DNA of 64,000 nt, from NCBI GenBank assembly GCA_000155695.1, contig DS990592.1, positions 878,784-942,783 on the forward strand, read 5' to 3'. Below, piece after piece: positions 56,713 to 64,000 of this stretch. Made by a program: the position numbers and the translations under genes. Source of the DNA: Verrucomicrobiia bacterium DG1235 (lineage in GTDB: Bacteria; Verrucomicrobiota; Verrucomicrobiia; Opitutales; Opitutaceae). How positions within the stretch are numbered: position 1 is the first letter of the stretch; every line of letters starts with the position of its first letter. The notes under the pieces are model-generated. The model did not search any database and had not been told where the DNA came from. It was given only the letters and a program-made list of their open reading frames with translations.

Positions 56713-58380
56713 TTGAATAAGAAGATTCTCATCGTTCGCGGAGATCGACAGAACGCAAAGGCGTTGTCGTTCCTACTCGCGGGTTCGGGGTATCAGATTT
56801 CCACGCATTCCACCGCGGGCGAGGCTGTCGAAGCCGCGCGGCATCAACGCTTTGATCTGGCCATCACAGATGAGGCCCTGCCGGAAAATCAGCCAAACCT
56901 CTCTCTTGTATCCAATCTGAAGGAGGCCCAACCTGCCCTCCCCATTTTTTATCTCGCCCAGCAGCAGAGCGTTGAAACCGTTATCAGCTGTATCAGAGCC
57001 GGAGTGACCGAGGTGCTAAGCAATCCAAACGATCTTAAGCAGCTCATCGAAACGACAAACAGTCTCCTTCGCGGCGACACCACGACTAGCGATAGCCAAG
57101 AAGTTACCTGGGAAGATATTCTGGAGGTCGAGCGCGTGCTCGAATCCACAGCCACGGACTCTAGCGCTCCCGGAACTCCACAAGTATCCTCCGCCGAGGT
57201 TCAGCAGCTCGAGGAGAAACTGGAAGGCGCTCTGTCCGAAAGAGACCGCATCGCAGGAGACCTTGCCGCCGCGCTGGCCAATTTCGAGAAGTCGCAGCGT
57301 CTGATCAATGAGCTCAAAAACGAGAGCGGCAACGCCACGACCGAATCGGAAATGGCGGAACGCGCGTCAGAACTCGATGAGCGAGAGCGAAAGCTCCAGG
57401 AAATGTCCACCAAGCTGTCCCAACAGAAATTCGAAGTCGAATCGCAGCTAGCGGAGCTCGAAGCCCAGCAAATCGAATTTGAAGAGGCTCAGAAAGATGC
57501 CGGCCCCATTGGAGGCGGTGCCGAAATCTCAAACGAGCAGCTCGACGCGGAGCGCGCCGCCTTCAACTCTCAGCGGCTCGACCTGCAAGCTCGCATTCAG
57601 GATCTCGAGCGGGATCTCGCCGTAGCGAAAACGAACGCATCCAGCTCTGAAGATCTTCAGCAAGATATCGCCAGCTTGAAGGAAAAGCTTCAGGACTCCA
57701 CCGAGCTTGTCGCAGAGAAAGACTTTATCATCGAACAAAGGGACCGGGAACTGGAGTCGCTCAAGTCCGACGCAGCTCAAAACGCCAGCAACCTCCAAGT
57801 GGAAGAACTCGAAGAATCGAAACGGCTCCTCGAGATCGAACGCCACAAGCTCACCGAGAAGATCGATCAGTTTGAACTCGAAAAACGTCTCGCCGAGGAA
57901 TCGCACGCCAAGAACCAGCGTGAAATCCAGGTCGAGAGACGCGATGCAGAGGTCTCCCTCCGCGAACTTCAAAATACGATCAAGGAGGAGCAGCTCAAAC
58001 TAAAGGTCGACCAAGCGAACGTACGCGAGGAAATGCGCCAGTTCGAGCAAGCCCGCCAAAACTTTCAGGAAGACGTGCAGGAACTCCAGTCCAAGCAAGC
58101 TGAACTCCGAAAAATGGAAGCCTACCTCAATCAAAAGGAGGAAGGCATCAAAAACGGAATCTCCGCTGAGAACACCCTGCCAAAGCCCGACCTTTCGGCT
58201 CTCGAACCAATCCAGAGCGACAGCAAGCCTCCACAAGAGCCAGCCATCGAATCAGCGGAGGCAGACGCCCCTGCGCCAAGCGCTGAGGAACCGAAAAAGC
58301 CGGAAAGCTGGGGCAAGCCCAACATGGACAAGAAATCCGGAAGAGGTCCGCTGCGCATTGGTCGACGCTCCTCATTCTAG
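56713..58380 (+). CDS. Pseudo-receiver domain fused to long coiled-coil
   Basis: The start is TTG at 56713 (MNKKILIVRGDRQNAKALSF), and the protein has 555 residues. Residues 1-115 have the fold pattern of a response-regulator receiver. The phospho-site region FDLAITDEALPEN keeps an Asp, but the Thr/Ser switch (IFYLAQQQ) and the conserved Lys before the final helix (TEVLSNPND) are replaced, so it is probably not a normal phosphate-dependent switch. Residues about 160-480 are almost pure coiled-coil (QQLEEKLEGALSERDRIAGD). The C-terminus is Pro-rich and basic (KKSGRGPLRIGRRSSF). Role unknown. A scaffold or polar-organising protein is possible. Confidence 0.8.
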   Translation: MNKKILIVRGDRQNAKALSFLLAGSGYQISTHSTAGEAVEAARHQRFDLAITDEALPENQPNLSLVSNLKEAQPALPIFYLAQQQSVETVISCIRAGVTEVLSNPNDLKQLIETTNSLLRGDTTTSDSQEVTWEDILEVERVLESTATDSSAPGTPQVSSAEVQQLEEKLEGALSERDRIAGDLAAALANFEKSQRLINELKNESGNATTESEMAERASELDERERKLQEMSTKLSQQKFEVESQLAELEAQQIEFEEAQKDAGPIGGGAEISNEQLDAERAAFNSQRLDLQARIQDLERDLAVAKTNASSSEDLQQDIASLKEKLQDSTELVAEKDFIIEQRDRELESLKSDAAQNASNLQVEELEESKRLLEIERHKLTEKIDQFELEKRLAEESHAKNQREIQVERRDAEVSLRELQNTIKEEQLKLKVDQANVREEMRQFEQARQNFQEDVQELQSKQAELRKMEAYLNQKEEGIKNGISAENTLPKPDLSALEPIQSDSKPPQEPAIESAEADAPAPSAEEPKKPESWGKPNMDKKSGRGPLRIGRRSSF

Positions 58381-58415
58381 CAAAGGATACGAATCAGGAA
58401 TCAATATCGTTCACA

Positions 58416-58448
58416 AAATGGGCTCCGCTTCGCGCGGAGTCCATTTTT
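58416..58448 (+). terminator. Intrinsic terminator after the coiled-coil protein
   Basis: The stem ATGGgCTCCGC/GCGGAGtCCAT with a 5-base loop is followed by TTTTTG, 37 bases after the stop. Confidence 0.85.
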
Positions 58449-58540
58449 GCCTTCAGCAGATCGACTGTTAGCGACTATCCGATCAGACGCGGTGACTCGA
58501 CTGCCCGCGAAACTCCCCGCCCTCGCCGGCTAGGCAAATC

Positions 58541-59125
58541 CTAATCGCGGTCAACTGCGAACTCGTCGATATCGCTATCGAGAAACGGATCGCCTTGCTC
58601 GTTTCCGGACAGATGGCGAAAAAGGGCCCTATTCTTGTCCCAAACCCCGATCCCCTTGGACCTGGCCTCATTCTCAGCCTCAACCAGCTTTCCAATGAAA
58701 CCGACGCCTGTGGACTCATAACGAGCCATGCCTTTGCTAAGCATCATGACATTCAGGCAATCTCCGTTGGAGGAGTTCAAGGCTACGTACTTGCATCCGC
58801 TGGTTTCCTTGAAGACTTCCATATATAGACGACTTCCTGTCACAACATCTTGCACAACCGCCGCGCAGTCTTGCTCAGAGCGCTGATCGCCGGGCGGAAA
58901 ACCAATTCCGGCCAGAATCACTCGCTCCTTCACCTTGTTGTTCATCACTTCGACCGTACGGCCGTCTATGGCGCCCACCACGTCGACGATAGACGTTTGC
59001 GTAGACGAAGAACTACGGAGAGTCATGTAGACAAGACCGAACGCGATTATAGCTACAGCGATGATTCCAATAAGCATGGGAAAAAGGAGGACGGAAGCAG
59101 ACCTTTCGATATATCGGCCCCTCAA
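58541..59125 (-). CDS. Membrane-anchored staphylococcal-nuclease-fold protein, probably catalytically inactive
   Basis: This 194-residue protein has one membrane helix (MLIGIIAVAIIAFGLVYMTL). The start may be a TTG at 59125 or an ATG at 59077. The SNase-like domain follows (DVVGAIDGRTVEVMNNKVKE, DCLNVMMLSKGMARYE, ENEARSKGIGVWDKN). The catalytic residues of staphylococcal nuclease are replaced: DGDT is DGRT, and the RLxGIDxPE block is ILAGIGFPPG, losing the Arg, Asp and Glu. It is likely a binding rather than a nuclease domain. Confidence 0.75.
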   Translation of the reverse strand: MRGRYIERSASVLLFPMLIGIIAVAIIAFGLVYMTLRSSSSTQTSIVDVVGAIDGRTVEVMNNKVKERVILAGIGFPPGDQRSEQDCAAVVQDVVTGSRLYMEVFKETSGCKYVALNSSNGDCLNVMMLSKGMARYESTGVGFIGKLVEAENEARSKGIGVWDKNRALFRHLSGNEQGDPFLDSDIDEFAVDRD

Positions 59126-59197
59126 ACCCGAAGGTTAGCCCAATCCCGCTGAATTTAGCTGGAAAAACGCTTCTTTCTTCCAACGAGTCCTACCGTC

Positions 59198-60337
59198 TCA
59201 CGCTTTCCGCAAAAAAGCGTCTAGAATGCTTAGACTCCGAATCAACTCTCCGGACTCGATAAACTCGTCGTTCTTGTGAGCCTGAGCGATATCTCCCGGC
59301 CCCCACACGATCGCGGGAATCCCAGCCGCCTCGTAAGAGACCGCGTTCGTCATGTAAGGCACTTCCCTCTCGATGATCGAGTGCCCAGCCGTTTTTCCCG
59401 CTGCCAACATCTCGGCCACGAAGGAACCGGAATTCAGTCCCCTCAGAGCCGGCCGCTCCAAAAACACGCTCAAATCCACTCCTGCTTCCGTTCTGCAGAT
59501 CGCCTCAAGTTCCCCTCTGGCAACCGACTCGGTCTCTCCAGAACCGAAACGCCGGTCCACATCCAACTGACAGCTATCCGGCACCACATTGAATCCAATG
59601 CCCCCGCGCATCACCCCCACGTTCAAAGTGCCCCGCTCGATTTCGGAATTCCGAGGCCTCGCCTCCAGCTCTTCGGCATGCTTCTCAAGTTTGCGGCATA
59701 TACGAGCTGCCTTGTAGATGGCGTTCTCGCCTAACTCAGGAGCGGAAGCGTGAACCGCCTTTCCCCGGGCAGTGATCAAATAGCGTCCCACCCCCTTGTG
59801 ACGAGCGATCACATCGCTACAAGTGGGCTCCCCAGTCAATGCCAAGACAATACCCAGTTCCTGCTTCAACTTCGCCAATTCGTAGGCGCCAAGCTGCTCG
59901 CTCTCCTCGTCAACCGTAGCGGCGAAAACAATCGGCCGTCCAAGCCTCTCCGGGTGCTTTGCGAAGTACTCCAGCGTCAGCATGAAACAGGCAAGACTCG
60001 ACTTCGTATCGCAAGCTCCTCGCGCGAAATGCCGCGATCCCTCGCAACTGAGCTCGTGCGGATCCCCCTTCGCCCATCCATCCGTACCCACCGTATCCAT
60101 GTGAGCCTCGATCAACAGAGCCCCGGAATCGTCAGGACCGATGCGAGCGTAGACGTTGTCTCGACCTGGCGCTACGGACTGCCTGCGGAAACCAATACCC
60201 CTTTGGGTCAGCCAATCGCATACGAAATCGGCGACACCCGACTCCCCGGGACCTCCGTAGACGGGATTAACGCTGTTAATTCGTACGAGCCTCGAAAGTA
60301 GTTCAAGCGCAACGCCTTCATCAAATGAGTCTGTCAT
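59198..60337 (-). CDS. M20-family metallopeptidase (ArgE/DapE/acetylornithine deacetylase-like)
   Basis: The 379-residue protein has the M20 co-catalytic zinc motifs. These are LLIEAHMDTVGTDGWAKGDP (His and Asp), GACDTKSSLACFMLTLEYFA, the catalytic-base pair in TVDEESEQLGAYELAK, LTGEPTCSDVIARHKGVGRY and the final ligand in VWGPGDIAQAHKNDEF. The dimerisation domain includes RGKAVHASAPELGENAIYKA. Members deacylate N-acyl amino acids. Whether this is ArgE, DapE or another specificity cannot be decided from sequence alone. Confidence 0.9.
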   Translation of the reverse strand: MTDSFDEGVALELLSRLVRINSVNPVYGGPGESGVADFVCDWLTQRGIGFRRQSVAPGRDNVYARIGPDDSGALLIEAHMDTVGTDGWAKGDPHELSCEGSRHFARGACDTKSSLACFMLTLEYFAKHPERLGRPIVFAATVDEESEQLGAYELAKLKQELGIVLALTGEPTCSDVIARHKGVGRYLITARGKAVHASAPELGENAIYKAARICRKLEKHAEELEARPRNSEIERGTLNVGVMRGGIGFNVVPDSCQLDVDRRFGSGETESVARGELEAICRTEAGVDLSVFLERPALRGLNSGSFVAEMLAAGKTAGHSIIEREVPYMTNAVSYEAAGIPAIVWGPGDIAQAHKNDEFIESGELIRSLSILDAFLRKA

Positions 60338-60516
60338 GAGTTACTCAGTCTAATCCATCACTACTACCGGGCCATAGGGGATAGTTGCAATTGCCAAATA
60401 ATAAGGGAAAAAACTGCCTCACTGCCTTGTGAGCAGGAATCTTCTAGACTAGTTTTCATGCGTATTCGGTTAACCAAAACAACAAACCCAGCAGCTTAAG
60501 AAATTTCCCGGTGCCC

Positions 60517-63219
60517 ATGCCTAACAACAAATCTCAAATTCAAGCAGAGAAGGCAGATTCCCCGTCGAGCACCACCCAGCTCGAACTCAACATCAGCAAA
60601 GCCACCGAAAAACTGGAGGCCTCCGTGGGAGCTCCCGCCTTCATCGTAGACGAATTGTTCAACGTGGTCACCTTCGCCAACAGAGCGCGCGAAATACTCG
60701 ATGCTCCTTCCAGCGGAAGAATAAAGCTCTCTGACTGCCAGTCACTTGCCGATAGTCAGGCAGCTCGTCTACAGGAGGAAATTCAAGCCATCCTCTTAAG
60801 CGACGACTCGGATACGCAACGCTTCCTGCGACTGGAGATCCCATGCGAAAACGGAAGCAGAGTCTTCTGCGTGACGCTTGAGAAGGAACGCATCTCCGGC
60901 TCGGAGCCAGGAGTGCGCTGCGTCGCGGAATCAATCATCCCGCAAGCGACCGCCCAATCCACCCAAGTTCTTACCGATGAGGCCGAAGACAGCAGCCACG
61001 GCTGGAGTCTCAATTCAGAAAGCAGACAATTCGAATACTTCGGAAGCGAATCCTCTCGAGCTTCCCACCCGGTCTCGCTCGATGCATGGCTCGCCTGCGT
61101 AGTTGAAAAAGACCGACAGGAAGCGGAACAAGCCTTCAATCGTATCCTTTCGGGCGATACAGAATCAATTAACGTGCGCTACAGAATCACGCTTCCCTCG
61201 GGAACGATTCGACGTGTCTCGACCCTAGCGAGACGCGCCTCCGCCTTCGGAGACGAGACGCTGAAAAGCCTCATCGGCATGCACCAATACGAGCGGGACA
61301 AGCAAAGCGTAGTAGAAGATCTCAAGCTCTTCTCGTACCTCGCCCGAAAAGTTCAGCTTTCAATTCTCGTTTACGATCCGCAAGGATACATCAGCTGGTG
61401 CAACAACGCCTTCACCGAAAACACGGGCTACGAATTCGAGGAAATCATAGGCAGGGACCCCAACTCACTCCTGCGCGGGCCCATGACGGAAGTGGATACC
61501 GTCAACTACATGCGCGCCCGCATACGCAAAGGGAAAGCCTTCCACGCCGAGCTCGTGCAATACAAAAAGAACGGAGCTCCCTACTGGGTCCGCATCGACG
61601 GCAACCCGCTCGTCGACGACGATGGAAAGCTCACTCGATTCATATCCTTCCAAACCGACATCACCGAGTCGAAAAAGATACAAAGCACTATCTTGAGAAA
61701 CGAGATCAAGTTCCGCTCCCTTTTCGACAATTCCACAGACGCGCTCCTGCTCCTCTCCCCCAAAGACGGAGTCATCATCGAGGCGAACCGGGCCTCTATC
61801 CAATTACTGGATACAAACCGCCTCGTGGGACAAAGGCTCGAGGAAATCTTCCCGGAAAACGAAGACTTCCGAATCGACCACCTCAACGAACTGATCGACG
61901 AAAGTGATGGAACTCGCCGCGAAAGCGGGGAATTCATAACAGCCGACGGCAATATACACCCCGTCGAAATGACGGTCAGCCGCACGCCCATCGGCGAAGC
62001 GATCGCCCTCTTCGTCACACTAAGGGACGTATCAGAAAAACGACTGCTTGAAGAACAGCTTCGACACACTCAACGAATGGAGGCAGTCGGCCGACTCGCC
62101 GGAGGCATCGCCCATGACTTCAATAACTTGTTGGCAGGCCAACGAGGATTTAGCGAGCTGCTCTGCAACTCTCGCGCCCTCAGCAAGAAAGATCACGTCT
62201 ACGCCAACGAGATTCTGAAAATAACCGATCGCGCAAGCAAACTCACCAGCCGTCTCCTATCCTTCAGCCGTGGAAAAAGCGACAAGCCAGTTGTCGCCAA
62301 CTTAAACGACACCATAGCGAACATGATGCCGATGTTGACGCGCATCCTCAAAAAAGACGTTCGATTCACTTCCCAGCTAGACCCCAATCTTGGTAATGTA
62401 AAAGTCGATACGAACCAAATTGACCAGGTCATCATGAATCTCGTCGTTAACGGACAAGAGGCAATCAGCGCCAGCGATGGCGTCGTCACTCTTAAGACGA
62501 CCATGGTCGAGCTCAGCGGCTCAGAGCTTTTCATCACCGGAAAACCCAAGGCGGGACGATATGTGAAAGTAGCCGTTCGCGACAACGGGCAAGGAATCCC
62601 ACGCGAAGTTCTCGAAAAAATATTCGAGCCATTCTTCACTACCAAAAAGGGGGCTGGCACAGGTCTCGGACTATCCATCGTCTACGGAATCATTCAGAGT
62701 AACGGAGGTCATATCATGGTAGATAGCTCCATCGGGAACGGCACGGAATTCGCTTTCTACTTCCCAGAAGTTATGGAACGCGTCGAAAAGGTGGAAACTC
62801 CCGACCTTCGAGAACGCATGCCCTCCGCATCTTCATCGGGTTCCGGCGTTACGCCAACTATACTTGTCGCCGAAGACCAAGAGCAAGTACGAGAGATCCT
62901 CGAGCTGGGACTCGGCCAAAGTGGATACAATCTCGTCATAGCGAAAGACGGACTCGAAGCCATCGAAAAAGGCAGAACCTACGAAGGAGATATCGACCTG
63001 CTTCTCACGGATTCCATTATGCCACGAGCATCCGGAGTGAAGGTCATAAAGGAAATGCAGTCGCTGTATCCAAATATCAAGGTCATCTTGGTATCTGGAC
63101 TTCCCCAGCAAGAAAGCGCGGAATGCAAATCCCTCAAAATCGACGCCTACGTCGATAAGCCGTTTTCAATTCGAAAACTCCTCGAGCTAATACACAGCCT
63201 CGTCGGCGTCGACAACTAG
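60517..63219 (+). CDS. Soluble PAS-PAS hybrid histidine kinase with receiver
   Basis: The ATG at 60517 is preferred over a GTG 6 bases upstream. The protein has about 900 residues and no membrane helix. It has an N-terminal sensory region (about 25-250) and a PAS domain ([20 protein letters not shown] to FQTDITESK, about 275-390). A second PAS ([20 protein letters not shown], about 395-510) follows. HisKA has [20 protein letters not shown], HATPase has [20 protein letters not shown] and [20 protein letters not shown], and the C-terminal receiver has [20 protein letters not shown] and [11 protein letters not shown]. All key residues are present. The partner is unknown. Confidence 0.93.
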   Translation: MPNNKSQIQAEKADSPSSTTQLELNISKATEKLEASVGAPAFIVDELFNVVTFANRAREILDAPSSGRIKLSDCQSLADSQAARLQEEIQAILLSDDSDTQRFLRLEIPCENGSRVFCVTLEKERISGSEPGVRCVAESIIPQATAQSTQVLTDEAEDSSHGWSLNSESRQFEYFGSESSRASHPVSLDAWLACVVEKDRQEAEQAFNRILSGDTESINVRYRITLPSGTIRRVSTLARRASAFGDETLKSLIGMHQYERDKQSVVEDLKLFSYLARKVQLSILVYDPQGYISWCNNAFTENTGYEFEEIIGRDPNSLLRGPMTEVDTVNYMRARIRKGKAFHAELVQYKKNGAPYWVRIDGNPLVDDDGKLTRFISFQTDITESKKIQSTILRNEIKFRSLFDNSTDALLLLSPKDGVIIEANRASIQLLDTNRLVGQRLEEIFPENEDFRIDHLNELIDESDGTRRESGEFITADGNIHPVEMTVSRTPIGEAIALFVTLRDVSEKRLLEEQLRHTQRMEAVGRLAGGIAHDFNNLLAGQRGFSELLCNSRALSKKDHVYANEILKITDRASKLTSRLLSFSRGKSDKPVVANLNDTIANMMPMLTRILKKDVRFTSQLDPNLGNVKVDTNQIDQVIMNLVVNGQEAISASDGVVTLKTTMVELSGSELFITGKPKAGRYVKVAVRDNGQGIPREVLEKIFEPFFTTKKGAGTGLGLSIVYGIIQSNGGHIMVDSSIGNGTEFAFYFPEVMERVEKVETPDLRERMPSASSSGSGVTPTILVAEDQEQVREILELGLGQSGYNLVIAKDGLEAIEKGRTYEGDIDLLLTDSIMPRASGVKVIKEMQSLYPNIKVILVSGLPQQESAECKSLKIDAYVDKPFSIRKLLELIHSLVGVDN

Positions 63220-63230
63220 CTACGTCCACC

Positions 63231-63998
63231 TCAGGACCCAATCAACTCGAGGCCAAATCGAATCCAAAGTGGCATCGTGATCAGGCCGAACACTGTAGAA
63301 GCGAAAGCCACCCGTACCGCCACGATCGATTGTCCGCCATAATGCTTCGCCAGTACGATCGGCATAATACCAGCCGGCATCGCCGCCTGGATGACAAGCA
63401 CCCGCTTTAGCTCCATCGAGAGCGGCAGGCAACAGGCAAGCCCCAGCCCCAGCAGAGGCAGCAAGCCAAGCCTCAGCGCCACTCCGAGTGAACAATCGCG
63501 GAAATCCCAAATCCGTTCGCCCGCCTGGAGATTGTCGTAAAAGCTCGCTCCGATCGCCAGCAGACCCAACGGAACCGCGCATCCAGCAAGCAAATACAAA
63601 GTGCTCGTGGCGAGACTTGGCAAAGACGAAGCGACGCCCAGCAGGTTCAAGCTCAGTCCGATTATCAGAGCAATTACCATGGGATTGAACACCTTCTTCA
63701 AGCCATCCAGCATCGAGCTCCCCGCCAAAAAAGAGACCCCCACTGTCCAAATCGCAACCTCGATACCGACATTGTGCACAAACAGAACCGCTAGCTCGTT
63801 TGGACCAAACATGTTCTCCATCAGAGGAATAGGCAAATAGCCATAATTGTAGATCCCGGCGGAAAACGCGAAGGTCCTCAGTCCGCCGCCTGGCTTCATC
63901 CCAAACGCTCCCCCTACGAGTCGAGCGACTACGAATCCAACCGTCACCGTCCCAAAGCCTGCCACAGGAGCCCATAAAGAATCTGGACTCTCCCGAAA
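63231..63998 (-). CDS. AEC (auxin efflux carrier)-family transporter, 5' end outside window
   Basis: The frame is open at the right edge of the window, so the N-terminus is missing. The visible 255 residues form about eight membrane helices. Family-typical segments include FAFSAGIYNYGYLPIPLMEN, LVIQAAMPAGIMPIVLAKHY and VRVAFASTVFGLITMPLWIR. AEC transporters export organic anions or auxin-like molecules. The substrate here is unknown. It converges on the hybrid kinase gene with an 11-base gap. Confidence 0.88.
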   Translation of the reverse strand, partial: FRESPDSLWAPVAGFGTVTVGFVVARLVGGAFGMKPGGGLRTFAFSAGIYNYGYLPIPLMENMFGPNELAVLFVHNVGIEVAIWTVGVSFLAGSSMLDGLKKVFNPMVIALIIGLSLNLLGVASSLPSLATSTLYLLAGCAVPLGLLAIGASFYDNLQAGERIWDFRDCSLGVALRLGLLPLLGLGLACCLPLSMELKRVLVIQAAMPAGIMPIVLAKHYGGQSIVAVRVAFASTVFGLITMPLWIRFGLELIGS

Positions 63999-64000
63999 CG

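Noticed and set aside
1-64000. CRISPR array, restriction-modification or phage-defence island
   Set aside because: No regularly spaced repeats and no nuclease, methylase or defence gene families were seen in the window.

Overview
The window looks like chromosomal DNA of a marine-type member of the Verrucomicrobiota, class Opitutae (Pelagicoccus-like or a relative). This is inferred from protein style, not from a marker gene. The large TonB-dependent receptor carries an LSPFEV motif after its signal peptide, which is characteristic of Opitutae. CRTAC1/ASPIC-UnbV proteins, a DUF3450-containing TonB operon, a GH130/GH43 sugar locus and general scarcity of Shine-Dalgarno sequences fit the same group. 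No rRNA is present. There is one tRNA, one IS110-family insertion sequence and one clearly decayed gene.

Layout: 1-5089 (minus) is a complete energy-transduction operon reading DUF3450, long ExbB, ExbB, ExbD, TonB and a TPR protein. 5186-11595 (minus) holds a hybrid histidine kinase, a SYLF protein, a DUF885 protein and a secreted fibronectin-type protein. 11764-13057 (minus) is a DAHP synthase preceded by an aromatic leader peptide and an intrinsic terminator, a transcription attenuator. 13598-19850 is a carbohydrate locus (GH130, CE2-type esterase, GH43, an unknown secreted protein) with a chemoreceptor inside it. 20039-22396 is an FtsX/MacB-type permease. 22527-27177 is a TonB-dependent receptor, a YfiR protein and a CHASE8-type hybrid kinase, the last two overlapping.

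28287-49411 is the accessory core. It holds a 1308-residue TonB receptor, a degenerate SurA-like chaperone, two unknown exported proteins and a decayed second TonB receptor. These are followed by two tandem CRTAC1-family beta-propeller proteins, a GT-C-like membrane protein and a third, larger CRTAC1 protein facing them. An IS110 element (about 49520-50818) with a structured upstream region that may encode a bridge RNA lies between this core and a tRNA-Arg(TCT) gene.

51305-63998 is mostly housekeeping and signalling: trpE, a sigma-70 factor with a 13-bp inverted repeat upstream, GTP-type PEP carboxykinase, a pseudo-receiver coiled-coil protein, a membrane-anchored SNase-fold pseudoenzyme, an M20 peptidase, a PAS hybrid kinase and a partial AEC transporter.

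The TonB operon at the left end could energise the outer-membrane receptors at 22527 and 28287. The aromatic pathway appears twice, as DAHP synthase under attenuation and as trpE without a visible leader. The strongest unusual signals are the aromatic attenuator, the YfiR/CHASE8 hybrid kinase/TonB receptor trio, the CRTAC1/GT-C locus and the IS110 bridge-RNA candidate.
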